Shown here: positions 31,104-40,021 of the stretch, in pieces
How positions within the stretch are numbered: position 1 is the first letter of the stretch
How the letters are laid out: the number at the start of each line of letters is the position of its first letter
Origin: Nostocoides sp. HKS02
GTDB lineage: Bacteria; Actinomycetota; Actinomycetes; Actinomycetales; Dermatophilaceae
Assembly: GCF_009707485.1 (NCBI RefSeq)
Contig: NZ_CP046121.1
Span: forward strand, 868,001-932,000
DNA: 64,000 bases
Reading direction: 5' to 3'
The notes under the pieces: generated by a model
Told to the model about the DNA's origin: nothing
Database searches by the model: none
What the model saw: the letters and a program-made list of their open reading frames with translations, nothing else
Translations under genes and position numbers: made by a program

Positions 31104-32368
31104 TGGGCACGCCGTCCTACCCCTTGACGCTCGACCTCACCGGTCGTCGCGTCGTGGTGGTCGGGGGCGGCCCGGTGGCCGCGCGCCGGGCAGCGGGCGC
31201 CGTCGCTGCGGGAGGCAGGGTCGACGTCATCGCGCCCTGGCTCTGCGAGGACCTCACCGCCGCGGTCGAGGCGGGCGACCTGCGGTGGTACGGCAGGGAC
31301 TACGTCGCGGGCGACCTGCTCGAGCCCGAGCCCGCGTGGCTCGTCCACACGGCCACGGGTTCGTCGCTGGTCGACGCCCAGGTCGCCCGGGAGGCCGAGG
31401 TCGCCCGGGTGTGGTGCGTCCGAGCCGATGACGCGCAGGCATCGAGTGCCTGGACCCCAGCAGTCACCCGGGGTGCACAGGGCAGCAGCGCCGAGGGCAT
31501 CACCGTGGCCGTGTCGGCGGGGGCCGACCCGCGCCGGGCCGCCGCCGTGCGGGACGCGGTGGGGGCGGCCCTCGAGAGCGGCACCTTGCCCGTGCGACGG
31601 GTTCGCCGCCCGGCAGGCACCGAGGGCCAGGTCGGCCGCGTGGCCCTGATCGGCGGGGGCCCCGGGGCCGATGACCTCATCACGGTGCGCGGCCGTGCCC
31701 TGCTGGTCGCGGCCGACGTGGTGGTGAGCGACCGGCTCGGCCCCACCGGCCTGCTGGCGACCCTCTCGCGCGAGGTCGAGGTCATCGACGTCGGCAAGAC
31801 ACCCGGCAACCACCCGGTCGGTCAGGACCGCATCAACGAGCTCCTCGTCCACCACGCCCGGATGGGCAAGCAGGTCGTGCGGCTCAAGGGCGGTGACCCG
31901 TTCGTCCTCGGCAGGGGTGGTGAGGAAGCCCTGCACTGCGTCGAGCACGGCATCCCCGTCGAGGTCGTTCCGGGGGTGACCTCCGCGGTCTCGGTGCCCG
32001 CCGCCGCAGGCATCCCGGTGACCCACCGTGGCATCACGGCGTCGTTCGTCGTCGCCTCGGCCCACGAGGGCGCCGAGCACGTGCTCCGGGCGGCGGCCGA
32101 CGCGGCCCCTGACGCCACGCTGGTGCTGCTCATGGCGGTCACGCGGCTGGCCGAGACGGCGGAGGCCCTCGTCGCGGCCGGTCGCCCGGCGACCACGCCG
32201 GTGGCGCTCATCGAGCGGGGCTGGACGCCGCAGCAACGGACCACCACGACGACCCTGGGCTCGGCTGCCGCCGACGCCCGCGCGGCGGGAGTGCGTGCTC
32301 CGGCCGTCGTGGTCATCGGTGACGTCGTGGCGGTCCGGTCCAGCCTCGGTGACCTTGCGGGGGAGTAG
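31103..32368 (+). CDS. cysG: Bifunctional precorrin-2 dehydrogenase / uroporphyrinogen-III C-methyltransferase
   Basis: Siroheme-synthesis fusion, 421 residues. The N-terminal ~150 residues form a Rossmann precorrin-2 dehydrogenase (RRVVVVGGGPVAARRAAG). From about residue 175 an SAM-dependent methyltransferase follows (VALIGGGPGADDLITVRGR, RLKGGDPFVLGRGGEE, VEVVPGVTSAVSVPAAAGIP). It makes sirohydrochlorin for the sulfite reductase at 26130. The final iron insertion is probably done by the next gene. Confidence 0.94.
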   Translation: MGTPSYPLTLDLTGRRVVVVGGGPVAARRAAGAVAAGGRVDVIAPWLCEDLTAAVEAGDLRWYGRDYVAGDLLEPEPAWLVHTATGSSLVDAQVAREAEVARVWCVRADDAQASSAWTPAVTRGAQGSSAEGITVAVSAGADPRRAAAVRDAVGAALESGTLPVRRVRRPAGTEGQVGRVALIGGGPGADDLITVRGRALLVAADVVVSDRLGPTGLLATLSREVEVIDVGKTPGNHPVGQDRINELLVHHARMGKQVVRLKGGDPFVLGRGGEEALHCVEHGIPVEVVPGVTSAVSVPAAAGIPVTHRGITASFVVASAHEGAEHVLRAAADAAPDATLVLLMAVTRLAETAEALVAAGRPATTPVALIERGWTPQQRTTTTTLGSAAADARAAGVRAPAVVVIGDVVAVRSSLGDLAGE

Positions 32369-32378
32369 CGTCCGTCGG

Positions 32379-33083
32379 GTGACCCCTGCTCGCGACATCG
32401 TCCTGCTCGCCCACGGCTCCCCGGACCCGCGGCACGCCGCAGGCGTCGAGGAGCTGGCCGCCCACGTCCGTGAGCGGATCCCCGGCCGGGCCGTGCACAC
32501 GGCATACCTCGACCACCACCCGCCCAGCCCGAGTGACGCCGCCGCGGTCCTCGCAGGCCCCGCGGTCGTGGTGCCGGTCCTGCTCACGCCCGCCTACCAC
32601 GCGACCGTCGACGTGCCCACCGCCGTGGCCGAGATGAACCGCGGGGCCGGCGTCGACGTGGGCCTCGCAGATCCCCTCGGGCCCCACCACCTCCTGCTCG
32701 AGGCGGCTGAGGAGCTGCTCGCCGCCGAGGGGATGCTGCCGTCCCCCGGAACGGCCGTGATCCTGTATGCCGCGGGCGCGAGCGACAGCGCGGCGGTCCG
32801 GACCGTGGCCGAGACGATCGCGGCGTCCCCCCGTCAGGGGTGGGGTCCGTGGGCGGTCGCCGCGCTGGACGGTGGCACGCGCCTCGACGACGTCCTGCGA
32901 GGTCTACCCGACGAGGTGGAGCGGACCGTCGCGGTCTCGTTCATGGTGGCTGAGGGGGTCCTGCGCGACCGGATGGCCCAGGCCTGCGGTCGGCACGGCG
33001 TGACCATGGTCCACGGCGCCCTCGCCCGCACGAGCGCCGTGGCGCGGCTCGTGCTCGAGCGGGCCGATAGCCTGCCCGGATGA
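32379..33083 (+). CDS. Sirohydrochlorin chelatase-like protein (CbiX/SirB family)
   Basis: A 234-residue protein with two CbiX-like repeats. It begins DIVLLAHGSPDPRH with the catalytic-type histidine, and ITPAY-like VLLTPAYHATVDVP carries a second one. In this context it most likely inserts Fe2+ into sirohydrochlorin to give siroheme. GTG start 11 bases after cysG; the end overlaps the enoyl-CoA hydratase gene (ATGA). Cobalt chelation is less likely because no cobalamin genes are nearby. Confidence 0.85.
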   Translation: MTPARDIVLLAHGSPDPRHAAGVEELAAHVRERIPGRAVHTAYLDHHPPSPSDAAAVLAGPAVVVPVLLTPAYHATVDVPTAVAEMNRGAGVDVGLADPLGPHHLLLEAAEELLAAEGMLPSPGTAVILYAAGASDSAAVRTVAETIAASPRQGWGPWAVAALDGGTRLDDVLRGLPDEVERTVAVSFMVAEGVLRDRMAQACGRHGVTMVHGALARTSAVARLVLERADSLPG

Positions 33084-33868
33084 GCGAAAGCCCCACCCCA
33101 CACCCCCATCTCCGGCTCGACCGTGACGGCGCCGTGCTCACGGTGACCTTGGCCAACGCGGAGCGCCGGAACGCCCAGACGCCAAGCCTCTGGGCCGCCC
33201 TCGCGAAGGTGGCCGCGGAGCTGGACCCGGGCGTGCGGGTCGTCGTGCTGAGGGGTGAGGGTCCCTCGTTCTCCGCCGGCCTCGACCGGGGCATGCTGGC
33301 ACCGGGTGGAGTCCCGGGCGAGGTCGACATGATCGCGATGGCGACCGACAGCGCCGAGGCGGCCGCCGAGGTCATCGAGGACTTCCAGCGTGGGTTCTCG
33401 GCGTGGCCGGAGGTGTCGCCGGTCGTCGTCGCCGTGGTGCAGGGGCACGCCATCGGGGCGGGTTTCCAGCTCGCCCTGGCGGCTGACCTGCGGGTGGTCG
33501 CCGACGACGTGCAGTTCGCCATGCGCGAGACCTCGCTGGGGCTGGTGCCCGACCTGGCCGGCCTCGCTCCGCTCGTCGCGGCGGTCGGGCCGGCCCGCGC
33601 CCTGGAGATCTGCGCGACGGGGCGCTTCGTCGGTGCGGCCGAGGCGGTGGACACCGGCCTCGCCAACGTCGCGGTGCCGCTCGCGGAGCTCGCCGCCACC
33701 ACGGCCGACCTCGTCGCCGCGCTGCTCAGTGCGCCGGATGCCGCGCTGCGCGCCCTCAAGCCCCTGGTGCGCTCCGCCGCCACGGCCGACCGCGCCACGC
33801 AGCTCCGGCTCGAGCGCGAGGCACAGGGCCGGTTGCTGCACGAGCTGTCGGGTCTGTCGGGGCGGTAG
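33080..33868 (+). CDS. Enoyl-CoA hydratase/isomerase family protein
   Basis: Crotonase-fold protein of 262 residues. Oxyanion-hole regions GEGPSFSAGLD (about residues 55-65) and VQGHAIGAGFQLALAADLR (about 118-136) are intact. The usual first catalytic Glu region reads FAMRETSLGLVPD. The substrate is unknown. The ATG overlaps the chelatase stop, so it is co-transcribed with the sulfur operon, though no functional link to sulfur is obvious. A strong hairpin follows directly. Confidence 0.9.
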   Translation: MSESPTPHPHLRLDRDGAVLTVTLANAERRNAQTPSLWAALAKVAAELDPGVRVVVLRGEGPSFSAGLDRGMLAPGGVPGEVDMIAMATDSAEAAAEVIEDFQRGFSAWPEVSPVVVAVVQGHAIGAGFQLALAADLRVVADDVQFAMRETSLGLVPDLAGLAPLVAAVGPARALEICATGRFVGAAEAVDTGLANVAVPLAELAATTADLVAALLSAPDAALRALKPLVRSAATADRATQLRLEREAQGRLLHELSGLSGR

Positions 33869-33871
33869 GTC

Positions 33872-33915
33872 TCCCATGGTTGGCACGGCTGTCACAGCCG
33901 TGGGGCACCATGGGA
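33872..33915 (+). terminator. Terminator-like hairpin after the sulfur operon
   Basis: Outer arms TCCCATGGT / ACCATGGGA (9 pairs) and inner arms CACGGCTG / CAGCCGTG (8 pairs) with loop TCA, joined by a small internal loop. It starts 3 bases after the hydratase stop. There is no T tract, as is common in high-GC actinobacteria. Confidence 0.75.
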
Positions 33916-33969
33916 ATGAGCGGGGACGTCGGCGGCGTTCCACCGCGTGACCCCTGAGGAGGACCTCCT

Positions 33970-35867
33970 GTGAGCATGAACGGCTGGATGGCCATGCGTT
34001 CCCTGACCCGGGACGACTCGGTCAAGGACCGCAAGCTCGCCCCGGGCACAGCCCGCAGGGTGATCGGTTACGGCCGGCCGTTCCGTCGCGAGATCCTGCT
34101 TGTTCGTCGTCCTGGTCGTCATCGACTCCGCTTTGGTGGTCGCGACACCCCTGCTGCTCAAAGAGCTCATCGACAAGGGCATCACCCCCCGTGACCGTGG
34201 GGTCGTCATCGAGCTTGCGCTCATCGTGGCCGCCCTGGCCATCGGCGACGGGCTGCTCACGCTGGTCGAGCGGTGGTACTCCGCCCGCATCGGTGAGGGC
34301 CTCATCTACTCACTCCGCACCGAAGTGTTCTCCCACGTGCTGCGCCAGCCGATCGCGTTCTTCACCCGCGCTCAGACCGGCGCCTTGGTCAGCCGACTCA
34401 ACAGCGACGTCCTCGGCGCCCAACAGGCGTTCACGTCCGTGCTGTCCAGCGTCGTCAGCAACGTCGTGTCCCTGGCCCTGATCATCGCCACGATGGCCTC
34501 GCTGTCGTGGCAGCTCACGCTCGCCGCCCTCGCGTTGGTGCCGTTCTTCCTCATCCCGGCGCGCTACATGGGGCGCCGGCTCGCTGGGCTCACCCACGCC
34601 CAGATGGGCCTCAACGCCGACATGGGCACCCGCATGACCGAGCGCTTCAACGTCGCCGGGGCGTTGCTGGTCAAGGTGTTCGGCGACGCCCGGCGCGAGG
34701 ACACGGAGTATGCCGCGCGCGCGGCGGGCGTCCGCGACATGGGCGTGCGGATCGCCATGAACCGCAGCGTGTTCTTCGTCGCGCTGACCCTCGTGGCTTC
34801 GCTCGCGACGGCGATGGTCTACGGCTTCGGCGGCCTGATGGCGGTGAGTGGTCAGCTGACCGTCGGCACCCTGCTGGCCTTGACCGCGTTGCTCGGCCGG
34901 CTCTATGGCCCCCTCACCTCGATGTCCAACGTCCGGGTCGACGTCATGACGGCCCTGGTGTCCTTCGAGCGCGTCTTCGAGGTACTCGACCTCAATCCGC
35001 TCATCACCGAGCGGCCGGACGCACGGCCGCTGCCGAGCGGGCCGGTCGGCGTCGAGGTCGACGGTGTGGCGTTCCGGTACCCCTCGGCCGACGAGGTCTC
35101 GCTCGCCTCGCTCGAGAGCACCGCGGCCGGTGACCGCAAGGGTGGGGGAGTCGTCCTGCGCGACATCTCGTTCATGGTGCCCCCGGGCCAGCTGGTCGCG
35201 CTCGTCGGGCCGAGCGGAGCCGGCAAGACGACGATCACCAACCTCGTCGCGCGGCTCTACGACCCGTCCGCAGGCGCCGTGCGCATCAACGGGATGGACC
35301 TGCGCGACGCGACCCTGGAGTCCGTGCACCGTACCGTCGGGGTGGTGACGCAGGAGGCCCACCTGTTCCACGACACCATCCGGGCCAACCTCGCCTATGC
35401 CGCGCCGGACGCGACCGAGGAGCAGATGGTCGAGGCGCTCAAGGCCGCCCAGGTGTGGTCGCTCGTAGGCGCCCTGCCCGAGGGTCTCGACACCGTCGTG
35501 GGTGACCGCGGCCACCGCCTGTCTGGCGGCGAGAAGCAGCGGCTGGCGCTGGCGCGGCTTGTTGCTCAAGGGTCCGGGACTGCTCGTCCTCGACGAAGCC
35601 ACCGCCCACCTCGACAGCGAGTCCGAGGCGGCGGTCCAGCACGCGCTCGACCAGGCGCTCACCGGCCGCACCGCGCTGGTCATCGCCCACCGTCTGTCGA
35701 CGGTGCGCGGGGCCGACCAGATCCTCGTGGTGGACGACGGGCGCATCGTCGAGCGGGGCAGCCACCGCGAGCTGATGGCCAGGGGCGGCGTGTACGCCGA
35801 CCTCTACACCACGCAGTTCGCTGACCAAGAGAACACCGCCGCGAGTACGTCGGACATCCCGGCGTAG
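33970..35867 (+). CDS. ABC exporter, fused membrane and ATPase domains (two frameshifts)
   Basis: A type IV ABC exporter half-transporter, about 632 residues, acting as a homodimer or with a partner. The membrane domain covers about residues 45-340 ([19 protein letters not shown] is the typical substrate-domain helix). The ATPase has Walker [19 protein letters not shown], signature [15 protein letters not shown] and Walker [17 protein letters not shown]. Two extra T bases, at 34100-34101 and 35559-35560, both in GCTTGTT, break the frame; removing them gives one intact protein. GTG start with GAGGAGG 7 bases upstream. The exported substrate is unknown. Confidence 0.92.
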
Positions 35868-35872
35868 CCCGG

Positions 35873-36667
35873 CTAGGCGTCCTCTTCGTCCCAGATGCGG
35901 ACGCGCGCCGGCTTGCGGCCGCGCGGTTGGTCGGCCTCGTCGAGGCCTTCGAGGTACTCCCGTCGTGCACCGAGGACCACCAGGACGAACCCGGCCAGCA
36001 TGCCGGCCCACCACTGGAACGCGTACGCCTGGTGCGGGCCGAGGTCGGTGTCCGGCGGGTCGAGGGGCGTGGGCCGTGGTGGCGCAGTGCCGTCGGCCAG
36101 TCGCTCGACCTCGAGCACGACGTAGCCCCCCAGGAGCGGGGTCTGCACGGCCCGACTCGCCTCGGGGAGGTTGATGCTGGCGAGCTGCCCACGCGGCATC
36201 GTGCGACCGAGGGACGGCTCGGTGGGGCGCACCCAGCCGGTCACCGTGACGTCCTGGGTCGGCGCAGCCGGGTAGGAGGGCAGTGTCTCGGCGTTCTGGG
36301 CGTTGAGCACCCAGCCCCGGTCGACGAGCACCGTGGCACCGGCCTCGTCGTGGAACGGTACGACGACCTCGTAGCCGAAGGCGGTGTCGTGGGGGCGGTT
36401 CCGCACGAGCAAGGTCTGGCTCGCGGCATACCGGCCGTGCATGGTGACGCGGGTCCACTCCAGGGCCAGCGGCATCGGCGACGAGCTCAGCACGTCCACG
36501 ACCGGTCGCGGAGGGGCGGAGTAGTGCGAGGTGATCCGGTGCGCCGCTGCGGCCTTGCCCTCGTAGCGGTGCCACTGCCAGCGGCCCAGGAAGAATGCCG
36601 CGACCGCGAAGGCCAGCGCGATCGCCAAAGCGCCCAACCACCGCCGCGACATGAGCACCCTGAACAC
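35873..36667 (-). CDS. SURF1 family cytochrome oxidase assembly protein
   Basis: A 264-residue membrane protein with an N-terminal helix (WLGALAIALAFAVAAFFLG), a large extracytoplasmic domain and a C-terminal helix (AYAFQWWAGMLAGFVLVVLG). FFLGRWQWHRYEGK and GWVLNA (in VLVDRGWVLNAQ) are family hallmarks. SURF1 assists heme a insertion into cytochrome c oxidase, matching ctaA and ctaB in this window. The start is GTG 36667, with ATG 36652 as an alternative. It is divergent from moaA and converges on the ABC exporter. Confidence 0.93.
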   Translation of the reverse strand: MFRVLMSRRWLGALAIALAFAVAAFFLGRWQWHRYEGKAAAAHRITSHYSAPPRPVVDVLSSSPMPLALEWTRVTMHGRYAASQTLLVRNRPHDTAFGYEVVVPFHDEAGATVLVDRGWVLNAQNAETLPSYPAAPTQDVTVTGWVRPTEPSLGRTMPRGQLASINLPEASRAVQTPLLGGYVVLEVERLADGTAPPRPTPLDPPDTDLGPHQAYAFQWWAGMLAGFVLVVLGARREYLEGLDEADQPRGRKPARVRIWDEEDA

Positions 36668-36686
36668 CGCATCACGGTACCCGGCC

Positions 36687-36692
36687 TACTCT
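36687..36692 (+). promoter_or_regulatory. -10 box for leaderless moaA
   Basis: TACTCT ends 7 bases before ATG 36700, the spacing of a leaderless start. The same hexamer and nearly the same spacing recur for marR (63778-63783). Confidence 0.4.
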
Positions 36693-36699
36693 GGTGGGT

Positions 36700-37746
36700 A
36701 TGACCGGCCTGCCCTTTCCCAGCGTGCGTGACCACCCCGCCACGCCCCAGGGGCTCGTGGGGCTCCCCGACCAGTTCGGGCGGGTGGCTCGCGACCTGCG
36801 GGTGTCGGTCACCGACCGGTGCAACCTCAGGTGTCGCTACTGTATGCCGGCCGAGGGACTGCCCTGGCTGGCCAAGCCCGAGATGCTCACCGACGACGAG
36901 CTCGTCAGGATCGTCGCGGTCTTCGTCGGGCTCGGGGTCCAGCAGGTCCGCCTGACCGGAGGCGAACCGCTGCTGCGGCGCTCGCTCGTCGACGTGGTCG
37001 GCCGGATCGCAGCGCTGCGCCCTCGGCCACGGATCGCCATGACCACCAACGGTGTCGGTCTCGACCGACTCGCCGCTCCGTTGGCCCAGGCGGGCCTCGA
37101 CCGCGTCAACGTCAGCCTCGACACGATCGATCCGCAGGAGTTCGCCGACCTCACCCGACGCGACCGGCTGCACGACGTCGAGTCCGGTCTCAAGGCCGCG
37201 GCGGCCGCCGGGCTCACCCCGGTCAAGGTCAACGCCGTGGCCATGCGGGGGATCAACGACCACTCGGTTGCCGAGCTCCTGCAGTGGTGTCTCGACCGCG
37301 ACTACGAGCTGCGGTTCATCGAGCAGATGCCCCTCGACGCCCAGCACGGGTGGGACGCCTCGACGATGATCAGCGCGGGCGAGGTCCGCACCCGGCTCGA
37401 GGAGCACTTCACCCTCACGCCCCTGCCCGCGGCAGACCGGGGGAGCGCGCCGGCCGAGCGGTTCCTCGTCAACGGGGGACCCCAGACCGTTGGGATCATC
37501 GCGAGCGTGACCGCGCCGTTCTGCGCGGCCTGCGACCGGACTCGGCTCACCGCGGATGGCCAGGTGCGCAACTGCCTGTTCTCCCGGGTCGAGACCGACC
37601 TGCGGGGCCCGCTACGCGACGGCGCGAGCGACGAGGACCTGGCGGCGCTGATCCAGGGCGAGATGTGGCGCAAGGCGCGCGGACACGGCATCGGCACCGA
37701 GGACTTCGTGCAGCCCGACCGGCCCATGTCCGCGATCGGCGGCTGA
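36700..37746 (+). CDS. moaA: GTP 3',8-cyclase MoaA
   Basis: Radical-SAM enzyme for the first step of molybdenum cofactor synthesis, 348 residues. The SAM cluster motif is TDRCNLRCRYCMPAEGL (C-x3-C-x2-C). The second, GTP-binding cluster is FCAACDRTRLTADGQVRNC. LTGGEPLLRR is the conserved SAM-contact strand. The C-terminus ends MSAIGG, equivalent to the double-Gly end of the family. No other moa gene is adjacent. Confidence 0.96.
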   Translation: MTGLPFPSVRDHPATPQGLVGLPDQFGRVARDLRVSVTDRCNLRCRYCMPAEGLPWLAKPEMLTDDELVRIVAVFVGLGVQQVRLTGGEPLLRRSLVDVVGRIAALRPRPRIAMTTNGVGLDRLAAPLAQAGLDRVNVSLDTIDPQEFADLTRRDRLHDVESGLKAAAAAGLTPVKVNAVAMRGINDHSVAELLQWCLDRDYELRFIEQMPLDAQHGWDASTMISAGEVRTRLEEHFTLTPLPAADRGSAPAERFLVNGGPQTVGIIASVTAPFCAACDRTRLTADGQVRNCLFSRVETDLRGPLRDGASDEDLAALIQGEMWRKARGHGIGTEDFVQPDRPMSAIGG

Positions 37747-37790
37747 GGGCCCGCGCCCGACGATCAGCCCGCTTTGCCGCTTCGCCCGGC

Positions 37791-37991
37791 TCAGCCCGCC
37801 GTGGCCGGGATCGCGTCCGCAGGGACCGTCTCGACGAGGAACCCCCGGACCGAGAGGAACTCCCCGAGCGAGGTCCGGTGCTGGTCGCAGGCCAGCCAGA
37901 CCTTGCGCCGCTCGGCGGTGTGGAGCTTCGGGTTGTTCCACAGGTGGGCGAACGTCGCGGGAGCGCGGCAGCCCTTGGCGCTGCAGATCAT
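37791..37991 (-). CDS. Small conserved cysteine protein, unknown function
   Basis: A 66-residue protein starting MICSAKGCRAPATFAHLWNN with further metal-ligand candidates in WLACDQHRTSL. The C-x4-C...C-x2-H layout suggests a small zinc-binding fold. It begins 8 bases after the DUF3099 stop, so the two form an operon. No function is known to me. Confidence 0.8.
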   Translation of the reverse strand: MICSAKGCRAPATFAHLWNNPKLHTAERRKVWLACDQHRTSLGEFLSVRGFLVETVPADAIPATAG

Positions 37992-37999
37992 GGAGCCGC

Positions 38000-38320
38000 T
38001 CACCGGCCGAGCTGCTCGGGCCCGTGGTCGGGCGGCGTCACCGTCGCCGAGGAGCCTGACGGCCTCGACCGCACCGCGTTGGCCATGACGACCGCGAAGT
38101 AGGGCAGCACCATGGCCGCCACGGCCAAGCTCCCCCAGACCCAGGCCGGCGCCCCAGCCATGCCGGTGGCGACCGCGGCGATGAAGCACACCGTGCGGAT
38201 GCCCATGGTGACGAGGTAGCGCCTGATGCGGGCGGCCTGCTCGTCGGCGAGGGACTCGGGGACCGAGGTCACCGACTGCACCGGCGGTCCAGCGTGGCGG
38301 GTGTGGTGCAGGCGGCTCAT
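38000..38320 (-). CDS. DUF3099 family membrane protein
   Basis: A 106-residue protein with the DUF3099 segment ARIRRYLVTMGIRTVCFIAA and two hydrophobic helices (about residues 40-58 and 62-82). It occurs widely in actinobacteria with no known role. ATG at 38320, divergent from fabG; the small Cys protein follows directly. Confidence 0.85.
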   Translation of the reverse strand: MSRLHHTRHAGPPVQSVTSVPESLADEQAARIRRYLVTMGIRTVCFIAAVATGMAGAPAWVWGSLAVAAMVLPYFAVVMANAVRSRPSGSSATVTPPDHGPEQLGR

Positions 38321-38333
38321 ACCCCCACGATAG

Positions 38334-39164
<831 letters not shown>

Positions 39165-39238
39165 CCCGCACCGACGGCCCGCACCCACAGCCAGCACCCA
39201 CCACGGCCACTCCCATCCCCAGCGAAAGAGACCCCGAC

Positions 39239-39997
39239 ATGCTGCTTGAGGGCAAGAAGCTCCTGATCACCGGCGTCCTCATGGACTCCTCGATCGCCTT
39301 CCACGTCGCGAAGATCGCGCAGGAGCAGGGCGCCGAGGTGGTGCTCACGTCGTTCGGACGGACCATGAAGATCACCCAGACCATCGCCAAGCGACTGCCC
39401 AGCACCCCGCCGGTGGTCGAGCTGGATGTCACCGACTCCGAGCACCTCGACTCCCTCGCGGAACGGCTCGGCGAGCACGTCGACCACCTCGACGGCGTCC
39501 TGCACTCGATCGGGTTCGCGCCGCAGGGCGCCTTCAACTTCCTGGAGGGCACCTTCGAGGACGTCTCGACGGCGATGCACGCCTCGGCCTACTCGCTCAA
39601 GTCCCTGGCCGTCGCAGCGCTCCCGCTCATGGGACCCGGCAGCAGCCTGGTCGGGCTGACCTTCGACGCGAAGTTCGCCTGGCCGGTCTACGACTGGATG
39701 GGCGTGGCAAAGGCTGCCTTCGAGTCCACGAACCGCTACCTCGCGCGCGACCTGGGGCCGCGCGGCATCCGCTGCAACCTGGTGGCGGCTGGCCCCATCC
39801 GCACCACGGCGGCCAAGTCGATTCCCGGCTTCCAGACCTTCGAGGACACCTGGGGGCAGCGCGCGCCCCTGGGTTGGGACGTCAACGACGCCTTGCCGGC
39901 AGCCAAGGCCTGTGCGGCGTTGCTGTCGGACTGGTTCCCCGCGACCACCGGCGAGATCGTCCACGTCGACGGTGGCGTCCACGCGATGGGGCAGTGA
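39239..39997 (+). CDS. fabI: Enoyl-[acyl-carrier-protein] reductase FabI/InhA
   Basis: NADH-dependent enoyl-ACP reductase, the last step of the elongation cycle, 252 residues. It begins LLEGKKLLITGVLMDSSIAFHVA as in the InhA type. The catalytic Tyr and Lys lie in YDWMGVAKAAFESTNRYLA. It starts 74 bases after fabG. InhA-type enzymes are isoniazid/triclosan targets; no resistance can be inferred here. Confidence 0.96.
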   Translation: MLLEGKKLLITGVLMDSSIAFHVAKIAQEQGAEVVLTSFGRTMKITQTIAKRLPSTPPVVELDVTDSEHLDSLAERLGEHVDHLDGVLHSIGFAPQGAFNFLEGTFEDVSTAMHASAYSLKSLAVAALPLMGPGSSLVGLTFDAKFAWPVYDWMGVAKAAFESTNRYLARDLGPRGIRCNLVAAGPIRTTAAKSIPGFQTFEDTWGQRAPLGWDVNDALPAAKACAALLSDWFPATTGEIVHVDGGVHAMGQ

Positions 39998-40021
39998 GCG
40001 GCCGCCACTAGGCTCCGCTGC